From: an uncultured Oscillospiraceae bacterium
GTDB lineage: Bacteria; Bacillota; Clostridia; Oscillospirales; Oscillospiraceae
Direction: 5' to 3'
NCBI GenBank assembly: GCA_910588045.1
Contig: CAJUPS010000042.1
Span: 1-27,682, forward strand
DNA: 27,682 nucleotides
Under the pieces are notes generated by a model, which was not told where the DNA came from, ran no database searches, and worked only from the letters and a program-made list of their open reading frames with translations. The position numbers and the translations under genes are program-made. Below are positions 26,918 to 27,682 of this stretch, piece after piece; position 1 is the first letter of the stretch; every line of letters starts with the position of its first letter.

Positions 26918-27682
26918 TCAGGCCACCACCCGCCAGAGCAGGAGCAGGAAGACTAGCAGAATCACAGCCAGCACTGCCAGCCCGGCTATTGCGCCCTTGC
27001 GGCACATCTTGTAGTTGCGGGTGTGGTGGAACTTCTTGAAGAGGAACGCCGCAATCAGACCCAGGATGGGCAGCAGGAACGACAGGACCATATACCAGAT
27101 ACTGCCCGTGTCGTGGGTGGGGTGGATCAGGAACTCCTTCTCCGCCGCCTCGTCCCCCTCGGCCTCCTGGGCATGCGTCTCCACAGGGGCGTCGGGGTCC
27201 CGGATGGTGATGGGCTTCACGGGTACGCCCTTCTCCCGGATGGCCTTGTACTCCGCGATTTCCTTCTTGTTGCCGTAGACGTAGTGGTCGTAGCCGATGC
27301 AGACGAACTCCGGCTTGTCCTCGGAGTAGTCGTGGATGGAGGGGTCGTAGGTGTAGAGCACCTTGTTCTTCTCCAGCTTCGGGTCGGGGATGGGGATGGC
27401 GGAGATCAGCGAGTGGGTGTAGGGGTGCAGGGGGAAGTTGAACAGCTCCTCCGCCTCCGCCACCTCCACGATCCGGCCCTTGTAGATGACGCCGATGCGG
27501 TCGGAGATGAACCGTACCACGCTCAGGTCGTGGGCGATAAAGAGATAGGTGAGGTTCTTCTCCTCCTGGAACTTCTTCATCAGGTTGAGCACCTGGGCGC
27601 GGATGGACACGTCCAGGGCGGAGATGGGCTCGTCGGCCACCACCAGCTCCGGCTCCATGACCATGGCCCGGGCGATGCCGAT
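26918..27682 (-). CDS. Oligopeptide-type ABC transporter ATPase with C-terminal membrane extension, 5' end outside window
   Basis: The C-terminal 254 residues of an OppF/DppF-like ATPase. The visible part starts in the signature helix (IGIARAM), followed by Walker B VVADEPISALD, the H-loop IAHDLSVVRFISDRIGVIYKG and the oligopeptide-transporter C-terminal segment LHPYTHSLISAIPIPDP. Walker A and Q-loop lie beyond the right edge. After the normal end come about 100 extra residues: an acidic stretch (DPDAPVETHAQEAEGDEAAEKEF) and two strong membrane helices (WYMVLSFLLPILGLIAAFLF and AIAGLAVLAVILLVFLLLLW). Such an anchor is unusual for this soluble subunit. The gene abuts the ApbE-like gene on the same strand. 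Confidence 0.88.
   Translation of the reverse strand: MGIARAMVMEPELVVADEPISALDVSIRAQVLNLMKKFQEEKNLTYLFIAHDLSVVRFISDRIGVIYKGRIVEVAEAEELFNFPLHPYTHSLISAIPIPDPKLEKNKVLYTYDPSIHDYSEDKPEFVCIGYDHYVYGNKKEIAEYKAIREKGVPVKPITIRDPDAPVETHAQEAEGDEAAEKEFLIHPTHDTGSIWYMVLSFLLPILGLIAAFLFKKFHHTRNYKMCRKGAIAGLAVLAVILLVFLLLLWRVVA

Overview
The window comes from a GC-rich, spore-forming member of the Firmicutes. Codon use, gene content (spoVAC, mreCD with a class B PBP, pta, DUF6442 and DUF3786 proteins) and the style of the intergenic repeats resemble gut Oscillospiraceae such as Flavonifractor, Lawsonibacter and Intestinimonas. That placement is an inference from familiarity, not from a search.

Left edge (1-1000): the 3'-truncated gene of a leftward tyrosine recombinase with a complete R-K-H-R-H-Y catalytic set, and next to it a perfect 8-bp inverted repeat. 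From about 930 to 8369 runs a rightward cell-division and cell-shape cluster: zapA, a long U32 peptidase/RlhA-type protein, dut, maf, mreC, mreD and the class B penicillin-binding protein mrdA. No mreB is present. A palindromic, MITE-like insert lies between mreD and mrdA. A cytoplasmic GH13 alpha-glucan hydrolase follows, closed by a strong terminator.

Middle (10400-19000): mostly single-gene units in both orientations. They are an orphan RelB/DinJ antitoxin behind a palindrome-embedded promoter, an SPFH/band-7 membrane protein, a lone spoVAC, a 329-bp gene-free stretch full of hairpins, an unrecorded-looking 59-aa small protein, an aldo/keto reductase with two 4Fe-4S motifs, a secreted putative amidase, an XRE regulator divergent from a 61-aa protein, an Isf-like flavoprotein, a DUF3786 protein and pta.

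Right part (19000-27682): a 225-aa protein behind a good sigma-D (flagellar) type promoter; an unknown lipoprotein; an autoregulated-looking cassette of two DUF6442 membrane proteins plus an XRE regulator, with three copies of a CAAG-N4-CTTG operator; a FIST-domain sensor; a 160-bp hairpin MITE abutting the stop codon of a 66-aa gene; a lipoprotein barnase with its barstar inhibitor; a ROK sugar kinase; a membrane-anchored ApbE-like protein; and the 3' part of an oligopeptide-type ABC ATPase that carries an unusual C-terminal two-helix membrane extension.

No rRNA, tRNA, CRISPR array or complete insertion sequence was seen. The main leads for new biology are the DUF6442/XRE cassette, the surface-anchored barnase, the ABC ATPase/ApbE-like pair, the sigma-D-type gene, the 59-aa protein and the three families of palindromic intergenic elements.
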